This document shows positions 63,510-64,000 of a stretch of 64,000 nt of DNA, piece by piece. The stretch comes from Verrucomicrobiales bacterium (GTDB lineage Bacteria; Verrucomicrobiota; Verrucomicrobiia; Verrucomicrobiales; DEV007): contig JARGPJ010000001.1 of NCBI GenBank assembly GCA_029212615.1, positions 643,547 through 707,546 on the forward strand, read 5' to 3'. A program made the position numbers and the translations under genes. Below the pieces are notes generated by a model. The model was given only the letters and a program-made list of their open reading frames with translations. It was not told where the DNA came from and did not search any database. How positions within the stretch are numbered: position 1 is the first letter of the stretch; the number at the start of each line of letters is the position of its first letter.

Positions 63510-64000
63510 TTAAAACTGCACCGCAACACCGCCATAACAAAGACCGGTCGACTCGATCGTCTCCACATTCGTCGCATTAATGAGATGAGTGATACGATCC
63601 TCCGCCATCACAAAAAAGGCTATGCGATAAATGCCATCGTGTAAGCGCAGATTGTTTACCGTGAATTCGTGCGAGCTTTCGCCGACCGGAATATCAAAGA
63701 GGTGATCGTGCAGTTCTGAATTCCACTCACCTACCAACTCTTCGTCAGCCTTCCGGATGAGAATCCTCAGGAAGCAATTCTCGTATCGAGTCTTTGATTC
63801 AATCCCCAAATTGAGAGTCAAATCTCCTCCAAAATTGATCTCCCGGTTGGGAACCTCCGTAGCCGTCAGCGAAGCATCGCCGTCATACAATACCCTGAAA
63901 GCCGAATTGGGAGCATTCCGGCGATTGTATTCCATAATCACTTTCGCGACATCGTCGCACATCACCGGTTCACCGCTTTCAAGCAGGATTCCTTTGTTGC
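63510..64000 (-). CDS. Wzt-type polysaccharide ABC transporter ATPase, C-terminal part (cut by window edge)
   Basis: The leftward frame is open to the right edge and gives ~163 codons. The visible start NKGILLESGEPVMCDDVAKVIMEY is the end of an ABC ATPase domain (GxxLxxG...GxxxxVixxY). The following ~140 residues are a beta-rich domain typical of the Wzt C-terminus, which recognises the cap of O-antigen chains: INFGGDLTLNLGIES, RILIRKADEELVG, LRLHDGIYRIAFFVM and GLCYGGVAVQF. It implies export by an ABC transporter, with permease Wzm presumably to the right. The Walker motifs lie outside. Confidence 0.85.
   Translation of the reverse strand, partial: NKGILLESGEPVMCDDVAKVIMEYNRRNAPNSAFRVLYDGDASLTATEVPNREINFGGDLTLNLGIESKTRYENCFLRILIRKADEELVGEWNSELHDHLFDIPVGESSHEFTVNNLRLHDGIYRIAFFVMAEDRITHLINATNVETIESTGLCYGGVAVQF

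Overview
The window looks like chromosome of a Gram-negative member of the PVC group, most likely Verrucomicrobiota. This rests on the gene mix (DUF1080, ThuA, DUF5060 and fucose-isomerase-like proteins beside lipoprotein, LPS and capsule genes) and on start sites that almost never carry a Shine-Dalgarno sequence. It is an inference; no rRNA or marker gene is present to settle it. No rRNA, tRNA, CRISPR array, insertion sequence or phage gene was recognised.

Left part (1-36.4 kb): mostly single housekeeping or small-operon genes on both strands, in G+C-rich sequence. In order: an edge-truncated secreted esterase; leuD; two tandem paralogous zinc-ribbon/acidic-linker membrane proteins; a lysozyme-like lipoprotein; ndk; a full-length pyruvate carboxylase; a winged-helix protein with a palindromic promoter; a DUF2339 giant membrane protein; a tRNA-dihydrouridine synthase; a DUF5060 glycoside-hydrolase-like protein; a DoxX/pirin pair with a divergent LysR; trmB; a HAMP/cyclase-like protein with altered catalytic residues; dinB; DUF1080; a fucose-isomerase-like protein; KpsF-type arabinose-5-phosphate isomerase; mannose-6-phosphate isomerase; Fur; argH; a PDZ pair; ThuA; gnd; moaE; and an O-antigen ligase/polymerase-like protein.

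Right part (36.5-64 kb): one long leftward surface-polysaccharide locus, ended by a good terminator at about 36.45 kb and running off the right edge in a Wzt-type ABC transporter ATPase. It holds a nonulosonic (sialic-like) acid pathway: a NeuB-type synthase fused to a TIM-barrel isomerase-like domain, a NeuA-type CMP-sugar synthetase, a DapA/NanA-type aldolase, a nucleotide-sugar dehydratase, a second cytidylyltransferase beside a HAD phosphatase and an HpcH/HpaI aldolase, and a YhcH/NanQ anomerase-like protein. It also holds glycosyltransferases (GT2, GT4, an unusual GT-B), three DUF115/MptE-like (Maf-related) proteins, four intact sulfotransferase-like genes plus one decayed one, a FkbM methyltransferase fusion, a TylF-like methyltransferase, an SGNH-like protein, a PhyH dioxygenase and an HTTM membrane protein with a small partner. 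Parts of this locus (about 46-53 kb and 59-62 kb) are visibly more A+T rich than the left half, as expected for a transferred, modular surface-sugar cluster.

Together the locus appears to make, decorate (sulfation, methylation, hydroxylation) and export by ABC transporter a glycan containing one or two kinds of CMP-activated ulosonic acid. Most unusual are the duplicated DUF115-GT2 gene pair, the 1,032-residue DUF115-GT4 fusion, the NeuB-isomerase fusion and a possible second, aldolase-based ulosonic acid branch.
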